Positions 22,575 to 22,612 of a stretch of DNA of 22,612 bases are shown here, in pieces; the first letter of the stretch is position 1; the number at the start of each line of letters is the position of its first letter. The position numbers were made by a program, and so were the translations under genes. This DNA is from JAQGLW01 sp035995725 (lineage in GTDB: Bacteria > Pseudomonadota > Gammaproteobacteria > Burkholderiales > Burkholderiaceae_D), in the NCBI GenBank assembly GCA_035995725.1, contig DASYKE010000160.1, forward strand, positions 1 to 22,612. Reading direction: 5' to 3'. A model generated the notes under the pieces. That model was not told the DNA's origin. It did no database searches and saw only the letters and a program-made list of their open reading frames with translations.

Positions 22575-22612
22575 ATGGAAGAGATTAACTCGCTGTTTCA
22601 TGGGTTTGCCGT
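22575..22612 (+). CDS. tctA: Start of the large TctA permease gene (cut by window edge)
   Basis: ATG 22575 follows AAGGAG (22558-22563) at slightly long spacing. Only 12 full codons are present (MEEINSLFHGFA), which resemble the N-termini of TctA proteins, where a short amphipathic start leads into the first membrane segment. The call rests mostly on the tctC-tctB-tctA gene order; the rest of the gene lies beyond the window. Confidence 0.75.
   Translation, partial: MEEINSLFHGFA

Noticed and set aside
1..22612. Search for tRNA, rRNA, CRISPR arrays, IS ends, integrases and prophage genes
   Set aside because: None could be recognised by eye; the repeats seen are short dyads or the three-unit tandem array and do not have CRISPR spacing.

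Overview
The window looks like chromosomal DNA of a betaproteobacterium, most likely Burkholderiales/Oxalobacteraceae (Herminiimonas-like; this is inference). Grounds: mid-50s GC by eye; the order zapB-like - zapA - 6S RNA - EVE-domain gene; a type B L31 gene near rho and trxA; AddB/AddA encoded divergently from trxA-rho; and a Tct (Bug-type) uptake operon. No IS element, integrase, tRNA, rRNA or CRISPR array is visible. Most of the window is housekeeping DNA; the accessory-looking parts are its two ends.

Layout. 1-1464: the 3' end of an unrecognised gene with a strong terminator, a 37-residue proline-rich acidic ORF, a DUF3606 gene paired with a 72-residue unknown, then a convergent junction with a hairpin and an 11-bp tandem repeat. 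1465-5000 (minus): rpmE2, then a GT39/ArnT-like membrane glycosyltransferase whose stop codon overlaps the start of a MATE exporter. 5175-5962: a TRIC/YicG-type channel gene and a long interrupted inverted repeat. 6002-7702 (minus): trxA then rho. 8165-14157 (plus): addB and addA, overlapping by one base, encoding a complete two-nuclease AddAB recombination enzyme. 14384-16334: a GT4 glycosyltransferase overlapping a DUF2334 deacetylase-like gene. 16493-17874: zapB-like, zapA, 6S RNA, EVE protein. 18017-19448: a CbbR-like LysR regulator divergent from a 111-residue unknown. 19449-20785: a poorly explained stretch holding a diverged copy of the tctC-tctB spacer, a possible two-TM protein and a good match to a sigma-54 promoter. 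20786-22612: tctC, tctB and the start of tctA.

How the genes work together. trxA-rho and zapB-zapA-ssrS are conserved core groups (redox, transcription termination, Z-ring assembly, RNA polymerase control). AddAB processes double-strand breaks for RecA. The glycosyltransferase, deacetylase-like and MATE genes act at the envelope or in export. TctC binds an organic acid in the periplasm for the TctA/TctB membrane complex. I do not see a clearly new multi-gene system. The parts that most deserve a second look are the 19.4-20.8 kb segment, the LysR/111-residue pair, and the promoter palindrome at the zapB-like start.
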